DNA of 55,942 bases from Deltaproteobacteria bacterium (GTDB lineage Bacteria; Desulfobacterota; Desulfuromonadia; Geobacterales; Pseudopelobacteraceae): NCBI GenBank assembly GCA_021780495.1, contig JAJXYO010000066.1, positions 1-55,942 on the forward strand. The letters are read 5' to 3'. Position 1 is the first letter of the stretch. Every line of letters starts with the position of its first letter. Positions 1-10,864 of the stretch are shown piece after piece. The position numbers and the translations under genes are program-made. The notes under the pieces are model-generated. The model was given only the letters and a program-made list of their open reading frames with translations. It was not told the DNA's origin and made no database searches.

Positions 1-449
1 GCAGAGAGAATCGCACTGATCGCCAAGAGAGCTTACAGAAAAATGTTACCCGTCTTGAACCCGGCAGATGGTCTCAAATTACTGCCGGCAACAGGATAAC
101 GGAAGTCAACTGCCGGTTTTAGGTTTAATCTTTGCCAGAAGTTAGGAAAGATGAGTTTTTTCTGATAAACACCGACGATCATATGGTCCTCCAGATTGTT
201 GCCATGACGCAGGCCTGAATACATCTGTTGTCGTGGGAATACCACGTAAAAATTTGGTTTGCAGGGGGGATGTTCGTTGTATTGAGCGGTAGACAAGGTT
301 AAAATGGTGGCGTGATTTGCAATGCGTGGTGTATATGAGTGGTTGGAAATTTAATAGGTTAGAATGAAAGCGGCCCTGCATTTTTTAACACTCGGATTTT
401 TGAAATTATGAGTCCAAACCTCTAAATGATTGAACTCTTAAGGTGACAT
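1..449. other. Non-coding left end, AT-rich
   Basis: No convincing gene. Two short overlapping minus-strand frames (33-296 and 142-381) have no recognisable motif or good ribosome binding site, and I take them as chance. The stretch is AT-rich compared with the window from 1661 onward and leads into a degraded gene, so it fits a decayed or recently acquired segment. Confidence 0.4.
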
Positions 450-944
450 ATGGCCTATGAATCAGGTGGATATGCGGAAAAACTTGGTAACCGTTTTGAA
501 GGTCGCTGGGTCGTTCGCCAGATGCTTCAAATGCTTAATGAGGATATCAGTTCAATTTGTGTTGAAGCCGTTGGTGATGACGAGAAAGGCGTTGATCTTT
601 GGATAGAACGCAAAGACGGAATTCGTGAAGCCCAGCAGTGCAAGGGAGAAAATGGCGTAAAATCGGACTGGTCAATGGCTGATCTTAGCGCAAGAGGGAT
701 ACTTAATCACCTTCGTGACCAATTGATCCGTAGTGAATTGTATGAGTTTTCATTGGTTTCTACAACTCCGGCAACTATGTTGAGAGACCTTTCTCGGAGT
801 GCTCGTGATTCTTCTGGTGATGCAGCACTATTTTATCAAGATCAAGTTCAAAAAAGATCAAAACCCCATCGAGAGGCATTCAAGGAATTCTGTAATTACC
901 TTGACTTAAATCCAGAAAACCCAGTCCAACTGGAGGATGCATAA
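450..944 (+). pseudogene. N-terminal nuclease-like fragment of a large defence-type ATPase
   Basis: 164 residues from an ATG preceded by AAGGTGA. The sequence has the look of the N-terminal domain of very large bacterial ATP-binding (STAND/AVAST-like) defence proteins. It opens with a GGYAEKLGNRFEGRWVV block, then GVDLW followed by AQQCK about 15 residues later. That is the D...QxK arrangement of Mrr-like PD-(D/E)xK nucleases. It ends with a short region resembling the linker after that domain (FCNYLDLNPENP) and then stops. Those proteins normally run well over 1000 residues, with an NTPase and repeats. Neither is here, so this is most likely a truncated remnant rather than a complete gene. 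A free-standing small nuclease is the alternative. Family assignment is from memory of similar sequences, not a search. Confidence 0.5.
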
Positions 945-1093
945 GTCCATTGCTTTTGCGTCGTTATGAACAGGCTGAAAATGAAAATAGATCAGAAACC
1001 AAAAACCGTTGTTTGAATGCTTGGGATAATCTGTTGGAGAATCGAGTTGGTTATGTCAGAGAATTGGCAAAAAAGTTGGATGATCGGGAATGA
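945..1093 (+). pseudogene. Out-of-frame tail, possible C-terminus of the same broken gene
   Basis: Directly after the stop at 944, a different frame is open to a TGA at 1091-1093 and has no start codon. It reads as plausible protein: LLRRYEQAENENRSETKNR, then CLNAWDNLLENRVGYVRELA, ending KLDDRE. The charged helical composition suits the C-terminus of a large protein. I infer an internal deletion that removed the middle of the defence gene and left both ends, but the link is not proven. Confidence 0.35.
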
Positions 1094-1145
1094 TTTCAGT
1101 TAGCTACAAATAATATGGTTTATCTGACAACGAAGTGCTCTTACC

Positions 1146-1406
1146 TCAAGCCGCCTTCTTAAACCCAAACGACGGCGCATGGGTAATACCGAGCAGACCA
1201 TCGATAGACAGATCCTCATCAATCAGAGGCCAGTGAATGCCGTACCCGGAAGGGGATATTTCGTAACGTTCACGTTCGGTCTGAGCCGCATGCAAAAGTC
1301 GGGGGGAGACGGCTTTGAGATCAAAGCGATGTGTTGCCCCATCGACGGTCAGTAGCATTTCGCCATCCGAGAAGGCTACACGTTGCACATCATGGTATTT
1401 GTTCAT
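1146..1406 (-). CDS. DUF2442 family protein
   Basis: 86 residues from the ATG at 1404-1406 (MNKYHDVQRVAF). A longer frame starts at 1436 but lies inside the upstream gene. The pattern of a short beta-rich N-terminus (VAFSDGEMLLTVDG), a central RFDLKAVSPRLLHA segment and GYGIHWPLIDEDLSIDGLL is typical of DUF2442, small proteins that usually sit beside DUF4160 proteins in toxin-antitoxin-like pairs. Its ATG overlaps the stop of the upstream DUF4160 gene (ATGA), so translation is probably coupled. DUF2442 is usually thought of as the antidote or DNA-binding partner. The biochemical role is not established and cannot be read from the sequence. Confidence 0.8.
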   Translation of the reverse strand: MNKYHDVQRVAFSDGEMLLTVDGATHRFDLKAVSPRLLHAAQTERERYEISPSGYGIHWPLIDEDLSIDGLLGITHAPSFGFKKAA

Positions 1407-1660
1407 TGCTCGCCTCCCTTCTGGAACCGTTCCCACTCCTGCTCGATAAACTCGAAATATTCAAAGATGATTCGCTTTACTTCGCGTCTGTCTCTACTTG
1501 AAATATTATATGCATAAGCCTCTTCAATTGCAAAATTTTCTCTGTCGAGCCAGTATTTGCAATCGATATCACCTTTTTTGCAGTGAATGTGGATTGGCTC
1601 ATTGCCTTCGTTGGCATAAAAGAAAAATCGCCACCCCATAATGAGCAGAATCGTAGGCAT
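1403..1660 (-). CDS. DUF4160 family protein
   Basis: 85 residues. The family signature MPTIL...GWRFFFYANEGNEPIHIHC...GDIDCKYWL is clear, with the conserved HIH stretch. DUF4160 proteins are small, often paired with DUF2442 and treated as candidate toxins. The ATG abuts the TAG stop of speA with no gap, and the ribosome binding site (GGGGGAG) lies inside the last speA codons. It should therefore be translated by termination-reinitiation from the speA message. It overlaps the downstream DUF2442 start by 4 bases. Confidence 0.8.
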   Translation of the reverse strand: MPTILLIMGWRFFFYANEGNEPIHIHCKKGDIDCKYWLDRENFAIEEAYAYNISSRDRREVKRIIFEYFEFIEQEWERFQKGGEQ

Positions 1661-3568
1661 CTACTCCCCCAGATAGGTATAGCCCAGCAGGGTCCGGTCC
1701 AGCAATTCGATGAAGTGGCTGCTCTCCTCGATGGAGGTCTTCCGGGAAGCCACGCTTTTCTCCAGGTTGTCGCGGACGCGTTTGAGAATCTCCGGTCCCT
1801 TGTACTGGACGTATTTCAGGGTTTCCCAGGTGGCATCACCGTTGATGACCGTGTCGATCATGTAGCCGGTCTTCTTGTTGAAGGTGATGTGCACGGCGTT
1901 GGTGTCGCCGAACAGGTTGTGCAGGTCCCCCAGGATCTCCTGGTAGGCGCCGATCAGGAAGAAGCCGATGTAGTACTCCTCGTCCTTCTTGATCTTGTGC
2001 AAGGGCAGGGATTTGGCCCGGCCGTTCTCGCCGACAAAACTGGTGATCTCTCCGTCCGAGTCGCAGGTGATATCGGCGATGGAGGCCATCACGTCCGGTT
2101 TCTGGTTCAGGCGCTGGATCGGCATGATCGGAAAGAGCTGGTCGATGGCCCAGGAATCCGGTATGGACTGAAACAAGGAGAAATTGGCGAAATAGGTCTG
2201 GCGCATGTGCAGTTGAAAGTTCTGCAGCTCCTCCGGGATCGGCTTGGTCTTCTCGACAATGCCGTTGATCTTCTTGATGATCTTGGAGTAGAGCCATTCG
2301 GCGATGGCCCGGTCGTTGAGGGTCAGGTACCCCAGGTTGAACAGGCTGACCGCTTCGCTGATCAGCTGCAGCGTGTCGTGATAGTCCTCGCGCAGGGAGT
2401 AGCGGTCGATACTCTTGAAGATGTCCTGCAGCTTTCTGACGGTAGGCGCCACCTTCTCGGACTGGGCCAGCATCTCCTCGAAATCGGGCATCAGGTTCTG
2501 GGTGTTGGTGTTGAGAACGTTGGTTACCAGCACCGAGTAGTGGGCGACCGTGGCCCGGCCGGATTCGGAGATGATGTTGGGGCACTCCACCCCGGCCTCG
2601 TCGCAGATGTTCTTGATCTGGTAGATGACGTCGTTGGCGTATTCCTCGATGGTGTAGTTGACGCTGGAGAAATAGCTGGACTTGGAACCGTCGTAATCGA
2701 CCCCCAGGCCGCCGCCGATATCGAGATATTCTATGCCGACCCCCAGTTTTCGCATCTCGGTATAGACGCGGGCGGCTTCGATCAGGGCGGTCTTGATCTT
2801 GTCGATCTTGGTGATCTGGCTGCCGATGTGTGAGTGCAGCAGTTTGACGCACGGCAGCATCTCCTGCTCTTCCAGCATGCGGATGGCGGCGATGATCTCG
2901 GACATGCGCAAGCCGAATTTGGCATCCTCGCCACCAGAGGTGGCCCATTTGCCGGTCCCCTTGGATGACAGTTTTACGCGGATTCCCAGTTTGGGCATGA
3001 TACCGGTCTTTTTAGACAGTTCAATAATCTTTTCCAGCTCGAAGAGCTTCTCCACGACCAGAGTGATGTCATAGCCGATCTTGGTGGCGTAAAGGACCGT
3101 TTCGATGTACTCGGCATCCTTATAGCCGTTGCAGATGATCGGCAGGCCGTTACCGGTCGAGATGGAGATGCCGGCGACAAGTTCCGGTTTTGAACCTACC
3201 TCCAGGCCGATATTGTAGCGTTTGCCATAGCTGGCAATGGCTTCCACCACCTGGCGCTGCTGGTTGACCTTGATCGGGTAGAAGGTCTGATACTTTGCCG
3301 GGTAGTCGTTTTCCTGAATAGCACTTTTGAATACACGGCTGATGCTGGCGATCCGCCCCTGAAGCACGTCCATGAAGCGCAGCAGAACAGGGGGCTTGAT
3401 CTTGCGCTTGATCAGGTCATCCATCAAGGCCCGCAGGTCAATGGATTGCTTGGAGTTGGACGAGGGATGAACGCACATGTTGCCTTTCTTGTTGATAGAA
3501 AACAGGTCGGCGCCCCAGTTGTCCAGATTGTATATTTTAGCGGAATCGTTAATTGACCAGCGTTCCAT
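1661..3568 (-). CDS. speA: Biosynthetic arginine decarboxylase
   Basis: 635 residues, the usual length for SpeA. It converts arginine to agmatine and CO2, the first step of the agmatine route to putrescine, as a cytoplasmic PLP enzyme of the alanine-racemase fold. The PLP lysine sits in FYPIKVNQQ (K100), the phosphate-binding glycine loop is DIGGGLGVDYDGS, and SESGRATVAHYSVLV follows in the barrel. The C-terminal region carries the family's helical insert and the beta domain (HITFNKKTGYMID). The start at ATG 3568 gives the standard N-terminus. A sigma-70-like promoter lies about 80 bases upstream. Immediately downstream, without spacing, is the DUF4160/DUF2442 pair. Confidence 0.95.
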   Translation of the reverse strand: MERWSINDSAKIYNLDNWGADLFSINKKGNMCVHPSSNSKQSIDLRALMDDLIKRKIKPPVLLRFMDVLQGRIASISRVFKSAIQENDYPAKYQTFYPIKVNQQRQVVEAIASYGKRYNIGLEVGSKPELVAGISISTGNGLPIICNGYKDAEYIETVLYATKIGYDITLVVEKLFELEKIIELSKKTGIMPKLGIRVKLSSKGTGKWATSGGEDAKFGLRMSEIIAAIRMLEEQEMLPCVKLLHSHIGSQITKIDKIKTALIEAARVYTEMRKLGVGIEYLDIGGGLGVDYDGSKSSYFSSVNYTIEEYANDVIYQIKNICDEAGVECPNIISESGRATVAHYSVLVTNVLNTNTQNLMPDFEEMLAQSEKVAPTVRKLQDIFKSIDRYSLREDYHDTLQLISEAVSLFNLGYLTLNDRAIAEWLYSKIIKKINGIVEKTKPIPEELQNFQLHMRQTYFANFSLFQSIPDSWAIDQLFPIMPIQRLNQKPDVMASIADITCDSDGEITSFVGENGRAKSLPLHKIKKDEEYYIGFFLIGAYQEILGDLHNLFGDTNAVHITFNKKTGYMIDTVINGDATWETLKYVQYKGPEILKRVRDNLEKSVASRKTSIEESSHFIELLDRTLLGYTYLGE

Positions 3569-3651
3569 GTTCGGCCTCTCGATTGTCTCTGTGCGGGCGT
3601 AACGCCCATGCTACCAATCAGCTTAGCGACTGAGTGGTCAAAAAATGAAAA

Positions 3652-3680
3652 AATATCCTGCAAACAGGGTGTAAAGTCAA
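3652..3680 (-). promoter_or_regulatory. Predicted sigma-70 promoter of speA
   Basis: On the minus strand TTGACT (3675-3680) is separated by 17 bases from GATATT (3652-3657). Both hexamers match consensus in at least 4 of 6 positions. Transcription would start near 3645, giving a leader of about 75 bases before the speA ATG. Confidence 0.45.
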
Positions 3681-3727
3681 TTCATTTTTAGTAAGTTAGA
3701 AATTGTTTTCTGCGGTTATTTTGCAGA

Positions 3728-3822
3728 AAATTATTTCGTTAACACACGTATCCTGCGAAGCAGGGCTAGAAATGCAGAAGTAATTTATCCGCCACTTTCT
3801 GGCCGTAAATTACTTTGTTAAC
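3728..3822. repeat. Pair of near-identical 16-base direct repeats
   Basis: AAATTATTTCGTTAAC at 3728-3743 and AAATTACTTTGTTAAC at 3807-3822 match at 14 of 16 positions, with starts 79 bases apart, in the spacer between divergent speA and hsp20. They could be operator half-sites for one regulator or remnants of a duplication. Confidence 0.4.
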
Positions 3823-3875
3823 GGAGCTATAGCGAATATCCGGGTTGGAAACGACATTCCATCCTCCTGTCAACC

Positions 3876-3904
3876 TTGACAACCGTGCCAGGAATGGTTA
3901 CATC
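3876..3904 (+). promoter_or_regulatory. Predicted promoter of hsp20-lon
   Basis: TTGACA (3876-3881), a 17-base spacer, then TACATC (3899-3904), about 50 bases before the hsp20 ATG. The -35 is perfect and the -10 weak. The preceding CC gives CCTTGACA, which also resembles a heat-shock sigma-32 -35 element. That would suit the genes it drives but is not decisive. Confidence 0.4.
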
Positions 3905-3953
3905 TTCAAGACGGAATCTGCTCCCATTCATTAGATAGCAGGCAGGTAGCCAT

Positions 3954-4390
3954 ATGTCGCGATTTTCAGGCAAGAAACCGTTCCATCAGGAGATTTTCAG
4001 CCGGCACGTCGGAGAGATGCGCAGTCTGTTGCATGCCCTTGAATTGCACGAGGCTCACGACGAAGGTGAGAATCGCCCACCCATGGACATGTATGAAAAC
4101 AGCAGCGAGATCGTTCTGGAATTCGATTTGCCTGGTTTCCAGCTGGAGGATATCTGCCTGGCTGTCCGCGGCATGACAGTTGTTCTGGATGCGTTGCGCC
4201 CTCGGGAACAGGCCGAGGCCCAGGCCAGTTTTGTCTGTCTTGAACGCAGTCATGGCCGCTTTCACCACACGGTGCAGCTGCCGGCCAGCTTCAATCCCAA
4301 CGCAATCATTGCCGAATACCGCCGCGGTGTGCTGCGGGTAGTGTGCCCAAAGGTCAGCGACCGAAATGTACCCATAAAGGAGATAATCGA

Positions 4391-4394
<4 letters not shown>
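3954..4394 (+). CDS. Small heat shock protein, Hsp20/alpha-crystallin family
   Basis: 146 residues. The alpha-crystallin domain spans about residues 40-140: PPMDMYENSSEIVLEFDLPG opens it and the closing beta strand is AEYRRGVLRVVCPK, a variant of the A-x-x-x-G-V-L signature. These proteins form oligomers that hold unfolding proteins without using ATP. The C-terminal VPIKEI is the I-x-I-like anchor. The ATG at 3954 has GGCAGG upstream. The stop overlaps the lon start, so holdase and protease are co-expressed, a sensible protein quality-control pair. Confidence 0.9.
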
Positions 4395-6856
<2,462 letters not shown>

Positions 6857-6923
6857 ACGCTGCCGGCGGGTGACTGCGGGCCGTGCTGCCGAGTCGGGCC
6901 TGAATATCGTCTATCAACGCAAA

Positions 6924-6963
6924 ACAACGGGGACATGCTGCTTGCTGCTTATGTCCCCGTTGT
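6924..6963. other. Perfect 13-bp hairpin after lon
   Basis: ACAACGGGGACAT (6924-6936) and its exact reverse complement (6951-6963) enclose a 14-base loop. No T-run follows, so it is not a standard intrinsic terminator. It could stabilise the 3' end of the lon message or act with a factor. Confidence 0.5.
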
Positions 6964-7026
6964 GCATCTGACGGGTTGGAACAACGGAGGCTCTGCTACC
7001 CCGTTCTCAGGAAAGCTGGAACACCG

Positions 7027-8133
7027 ATGCCGGAACTCGAACAATTACAGGATGTGGGTGAGTTTGGCCTGATCTCCCGCCTGACAGCAGGTGCCAGCCC
7101 GGGCTGCGGGGTAGTCACCGGCATTGGTGACGATGCCGCCGTGACAACCCTGGCTCCTGGTATGCAGCTCCTGACCTCTACCGACATGTTGCTGGAGGAT
7201 GTGCACTTCCGCCGTAGCTGGCATGATCCGTACCGCCTGGGGCGCAAATCACTGGCGGTCAATATCTCCGATATTGCTGCCATGGGCGGGATTCCCCGCT
7301 GGGCGCTCCTCTCCCTGGCCATCCCGGCTGATATGCCGCTCGATTATCTCGACCGGTTCAGTGCCGGTTTCCTCTCCATGGCTGCGGGACATGGCGTCAG
7401 TCTGATCGGCGGCGATACCTGCTCGTCCCGCGCCGGTCTTGCTATCTCCGTGACGATCATGGGTGAACAGCTTCCCGCGCACATCCTGCGCCGCTCCGGG
7501 GCGCTGCCCGGCGATGAGATCTGGGTGACCGGCACGCTGGGTGATGCGGCGCTGGGATTGAAGCTGCTGGAAGGTGGCTTCGACTCCGCTCAGCCACCGA
7601 ACGCCGCTCAGCCACCGAACGCCGCTCAGTCGCCGAACGCTGATCACCGCCCAAGCACCGCGCTGCCACCGGAGTGTGCCCTGAGCGGAGTCGAAGGGAA
7701 CGACTTCCTCATCGCCCGCCTGCTCGATCCCACTCCCCGTGCCGCTGTTGGCCAGGCCCTGGCTACATCAGGCCTGCTGAGCGCCATGATCGATGTGAGC
7801 GACGGTGTGTTGTCCGATTTCGGGCATATCGCCGAACAGTCCGGGGTCGGCGGCATCATTCAACTCGATAAACTTCCGCTCTCCGCTGCATTCATGGCGT
7901 CCACGCACCCATCCGCATCGCCCAACTATTTGGCCGTGTCAGGCGGCGAGGATTATGAACTCTGTTTTACCGCCCCGCCTGCACATCGTGAAAAAATCTG
8001 CCGTGTCATGAAAAAATGTGGCGTTCAGGCCACCCCTGTTGGTATAGTGACCTCTTCCCGAGAGGTGGCTGTCCTCAATGCCGATGGCAGCCGTCACCAC
8101 ACAGCAAACGCTGGATACAACCATTTTTCATAA
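7027..8133 (+). CDS. thiL: Thiamine-monophosphate kinase
   Basis: 368 residues from ATG 7027 ([19 protein letters not shown]); the longer frame from 6976 has no family support. ThiL phosphorylates thiamine monophosphate to the active cofactor thiamine diphosphate. The family motifs are present: GIGDDAAV near the N-terminus, [31 protein letters not shown], the IDVSDG segment and the SGGEDYEL C-terminal motif. A peculiar insert at about residues 185-224 ([18 protein letters not shown]...CALSGVEG) interrupts the usual GLKLL...[11 protein letters not shown] stretch. It is produced by an inverted-repeat element (see 7578-7696). It stays in frame and lies in a loop region, so the enzyme may still work. 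It heads the thiL-tkt-crp-aroF gene string; the next gene, tkt, needs the cofactor ThiL makes. Confidence 0.9.
   Translation: MPELEQLQDVGEFGLISRLTAGASPGCGVVTGIGDDAAVTTLAPGMQLLTSTDMLLEDVHFRRSWHDPYRLGRKSLAVNISDIAAMGGIPRWALLSLAIPADMPLDYLDRFSAGFLSMAAGHGVSLIGGDTCSSRAGLAISVTIMGEQLPAHILRRSGALPGDEIWVTGTLGDAALGLKLLEGGFDSAQPPNAAQPPNAAQSPNADHRPSTALPPECALSGVEGNDFLIARLLDPTPRAAVGQALATSGLLSAMIDVSDGVLSDFGHIAEQSGVGGIIQLDKLPLSAAFMASTHPSASPNYLAVSGGEDYELCFTAPPAHREKICRVMKKCGVQATPVGIVTSSREVAVLNADGSRHHTANAGYNHFS
7578..7696. repeat. Inverted-repeat element inserted in frame in thiL
   Basis: CTTCGACTCCGCTCAG (7578-7593) and its exact reverse complement CTGAGCGGAGTCGAAG (7681-7696) bracket an 87-base centre. The centre starts with tandem 18-base units (CAGCCACCGAACGCCGCT at 7591-7608 and 7609-7626, plus a degenerate third). 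The GCGGAGTCGAAGG core resembles a dispersed repeat found in many bacterial genomes. The whole unit keeps the thiL frame open. Confidence 0.75.
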
Positions 8134-8153
8134 AGACTGAAAGGACTACCCTC

Positions 8154-10157
8154 ATGTACCAATCCCTGATCCCGGCCGACAAGGCGCGCCTCTGTGCCGA
8201 TGCTATCCGTTTCCTCTCCGCCGATGCCGTTCAAAGAGCCAATTCCGGCCATCCCGGCCTGCCCATGGGCGCAGCCGATTGTGCCGTTGCTCTGTGGGGC
8301 AATTACCTCTCCTTCAACCCTGAGGATCCGGCCTGGGCAAATCGTGACCGTTTCATTCTCTCGGCCGGCCATGGCTCCATGCTGCTCTATTCGCTGCTGC
8401 ACCTCTTCGGCTTTGATCTGCCGCTCGACGAATTGAAAAACTTCCGTCAGTGGGGCAGTAAAACGCCCGGTCATCCGGAGTTCGGCCATACCGTGGGCGT
8501 TGAGGTTACCACCGGGCCGCTGGGGCAAGGGTTTGCCAATGGCGTCGGTATGGGCATTGCCGCCAAGATGGCGGCAGAACGCTTCAATACGGCTGATTTC
8601 AAACCGATCGACCATACCATCTACGCCCTGATGGGGGACGGCTGTCTGCAGGAGGGCATCAGCTACGAAGCCGCCGCACTGGCCGGCCATCTCAAACTGG
8701 GAAATCTGGTCTACATCTACGACAGCAACAGCATCACCATAGAAGGAAATACCAATCTGGCCTGGTCGGAGGATGTCGAGGGGCGCTTTGTCGCCGCCGG
8801 ATGGCATGTTCTGAAGGTCGATGGCCATGATCATGCCCAGATTTCATCAGCACTTGCCGCCGGCAAGGCCGAAACCGGCAAGCCGTCCCTGATCATTGCC
8901 ACCACCCATATAGCCTTTGGCAGCCCCAAATGCCAGGGCTCCTCCGGTGCCCATGGCTCACCGCTGGGTGCCGAGGAGCTGGTCGCTACCCGTGCCAATC
9001 TGGGGTGGCAGTATGATGCCTTTGAAATCCCGCAGGAAGTGCGCGAGATCTGTAAAAACCAGGTCGAGGCCAAAAAACTTCAGTATGCATCCTGGCAGCG
9101 TAAATTCGAGGCCTGGCAGGCTGCCAACCCGGAAAAGGCCCAGTTGTGGAACACGATGTGGCATAAGCGCCTGCCGGCAGATCTTGCCGCCCAGCTGATT
9201 GCCGCTGTCGATGGCAAGGACGGCGCCACCCGCGCACTGTCCGGCACGGTCTTGCAGCAGGCCGCGGCCCTGATCCCGTCGCTGGTTGGAGGATCGGCTG
9301 ACCTGGCCCCGTCCAACAATAGCGACATCAAGGGTTCGCCCGCGGTTCAGACCGGCTCCTTTGCCGGCCGCAATCTCCATTTCGGTATCCGCGAACACGC
9401 CATGGGGGCGATTGTCAACGGCATGGCTTTGTATGGCTGTTTCATTCCCTATGGCGCCACCTTCCTGGTCTTTTCAGACTACTGCCGTGCGGCGATCCGA
9501 TTGTCGGCCCTGATGAAACAGCAGGCCATCTACATCTTTACCCATGATTCTTTTTTCGTTGGCGAGGACGGCCCGACCCATCAGCCGATCGAGCATGTGG
9601 CCTCTTTACGCCTGATACCCGACCTGCAGGTGATCCGTCCGGCCGATGGCCTGGAGACCGCGCTGGCCTGGCAGGCCGCCCTGGAGAAAAAGGACGGCCC
9701 GACCGCGCTGATCCTGACTCGCCAGAAACTCCCGGTCATCGCGCGTGGCTCCGCCGGCAACGACGACATCCGTAAAGGGGGCTACATCGTCTCCACACCC
9801 GCCGGGAGGCCGGATGGTGTCATCATGGCCAGCGGTTCCGAGGTGCACGTTGCCGTTGAAGCTGCGGCGCAGCTCGCCGCAGACGGCATTGCCTGCCGGA
9901 TCGTATCGGTGCCCTGCCTGGAGTCCTTTATGGCCCAGTCGCAGGAATACCGCAGCCAGGTCCTTCCCGCCGGAGTGCCGCGCGTAGCCTTCGAGGCCGG
10001 TCGTGGCGAATCCTGGGGGCGGCTGATCGGTTGTGATGGTCTGTTCATCGGTATCGAACACTTCGGTGCTTCCGCACCGGACAAGGTCCTGGCCGAAAAA
10101 TTCGGTTTCACCGCACCGCAGGTGGCCGAGCGCATCAGGGCGTTTTTAAAACCATAG
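8154..10157 (+). CDS. tkt: Transketolase
   Basis: 667 residues from ATG 8154 (AAAGGA about 10 bases upstream). A thiamine-diphosphate enzyme moving two-carbon units between sugar phosphates in the pentose phosphate and related pathways, and a source of erythrose 4-phosphate. Visible motifs: [12 protein letters not shown] near the N-terminus (substrate/ThDP histidine), [14 protein letters not shown], the ThDP/metal-binding GDGCLQEG, and in the pyrimidine domain [14 protein letters not shown] with the catalytic glutamate, then [17 protein letters not shown]. Flanked by thiL (cofactor supply) and, after a regulator gene, aroF (uses erythrose 4-phosphate), which makes a functionally sensible operon. 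Confidence 0.95.
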   Translation: MYQSLIPADKARLCADAIRFLSADAVQRANSGHPGLPMGAADCAVALWGNYLSFNPEDPAWANRDRFILSAGHGSMLLYSLLHLFGFDLPLDELKNFRQWGSKTPGHPEFGHTVGVEVTTGPLGQGFANGVGMGIAAKMAAERFNTADFKPIDHTIYALMGDGCLQEGISYEAAALAGHLKLGNLVYIYDSNSITIEGNTNLAWSEDVEGRFVAAGWHVLKVDGHDHAQISSALAAGKAETGKPSLIIATTHIAFGSPKCQGSSGAHGSPLGAEELVATRANLGWQYDAFEIPQEVREICKNQVEAKKLQYASWQRKFEAWQAANPEKAQLWNTMWHKRLPADLAAQLIAAVDGKDGATRALSGTVLQQAAALIPSLVGGSADLAPSNNSDIKGSPAVQTGSFAGRNLHFGIREHAMGAIVNGMALYGCFIPYGATFLVFSDYCRAAIRLSALMKQQAIYIFTHDSFFVGEDGPTHQPIEHVASLRLIPDLQVIRPADGLETALAWQAALEKKDGPTALILTRQKLPVIARGSAGNDDIRKGGYIVSTPAGRPDGVIMASGSEVHVAVEAAAQLAADGIACRIVSVPCLESFMAQSQEYRSQVLPAGVPRVAFEAGRGESWGRLIGCDGLFIGIEHFGASAPDKVLAEKFGFTAPQVAERIRAFLKP

Positions 10158-10159
10158 GT

Positions 10160-10849
10160 ATGGAACTGATCGAACTGCTCAAAAAATCCCTGCTGTTCTC
10201 CGGCATGAACGATGCCGACCTGGCTGAACTTGCCCAGATCACGGTTCGTCGCAAGTTCAGGAAAGGTGAATCGTTGTTCAGCGAGGGTGACGAGGCGACC
10301 GGTTTTTACCTGCTGGTTGCGGGTTCTATCAAGCTGTGCCGGATCGCCCATGATGGCCGCGAAAAGGTGCTGCACTTCGTACAGCCGCGCGAAACCTTTG
10401 CCGAGGCAGCCTTCTTCGGTGATGGCAAGTATCCGGCCGAGGCCCGGGCCATGGAGCCGGGCGAGGTCCTGTATCTGCCCAAACAGGGCTTTCTGGAGCT
10501 GATGGGCAGGAATCCGGGATTTGCCCTTAATCTGGTGGTCTCCCTGTCGCTCATGCTGCGCCGCTTTGCCCGTCAGATCGAAGAGCTTTCCTTTGCGGAT
10601 GTGACCTCGCGTATGGCGTCGTTCCTGCTCAGGCGTGCCGATGAGAAGTCAACCAGTTACGGCGGTATTACCTATGTGGATCTGGGTATCAAGAAGGGTG
10701 AGCTGGCTTCGCGACTCGGGACGGCCAGTGAAACCGTTTCCCGTACCCTGCGCAAGCTCAAGGAAGAGGGTATCATCGAGGTGCAGGGTAATCGGGTGGT
10801 GATCCACCAGATGGAAAAACTGCAGAAACTGTGCGAGCGGCACGAATAG
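10160..10849 (+). CDS. Crp/Fnr family transcriptional regulator
   Basis: 229 residues. The cyclic-nucleotide-binding-like beta roll is residues 10-125 (GESLFSEGDEATGFYLLVAG...), followed by a dimerisation helix and a winged helix with recognition segment ELASRLGTASETVSRTLRKL near the C-terminus. There is no N-terminal cysteine cluster, so it does not look like an iron-sulfur FNR. The usual cAMP contact motif (GE...R(S/T)A) is only loosely matched (PRETFAEAAFF), so the ligand is unknown. It starts 2 bases after the tkt stop and is followed 15 bases later by aroF. Several Geobacter Crp/Fnr proteins are this subtype, but I cannot name this one. Confidence 0.85.
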   Translation: MELIELLKKSLLFSGMNDADLAELAQITVRRKFRKGESLFSEGDEATGFYLLVAGSIKLCRIAHDGREKVLHFVQPRETFAEAAFFGDGKYPAEARAMEPGEVLYLPKQGFLELMGRNPGFALNLVVSLSLMLRRFARQIEELSFADVTSRMASFLLRRADEKSTSYGGITYVDLGIKKGELASRLGTASETVSRTLRKLKEEGIIEVQGNRVVIHQMEKLQKLCERHE

Positions 10850-10864
10850 ACAGGAGAACACGCC

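Noticed and set aside
33..381. Two short overlapping minus-strand frames at the left end
   Set aside because: No motif, no good start signal and mutual overlap in different frames.
1583..2833. 416-residue plus-strand frame opposite speA
   Set aside because: Shadow of the GC-rich speA coding strand; no family motif and no ribosome binding site, while speA has all catalytic motifs.
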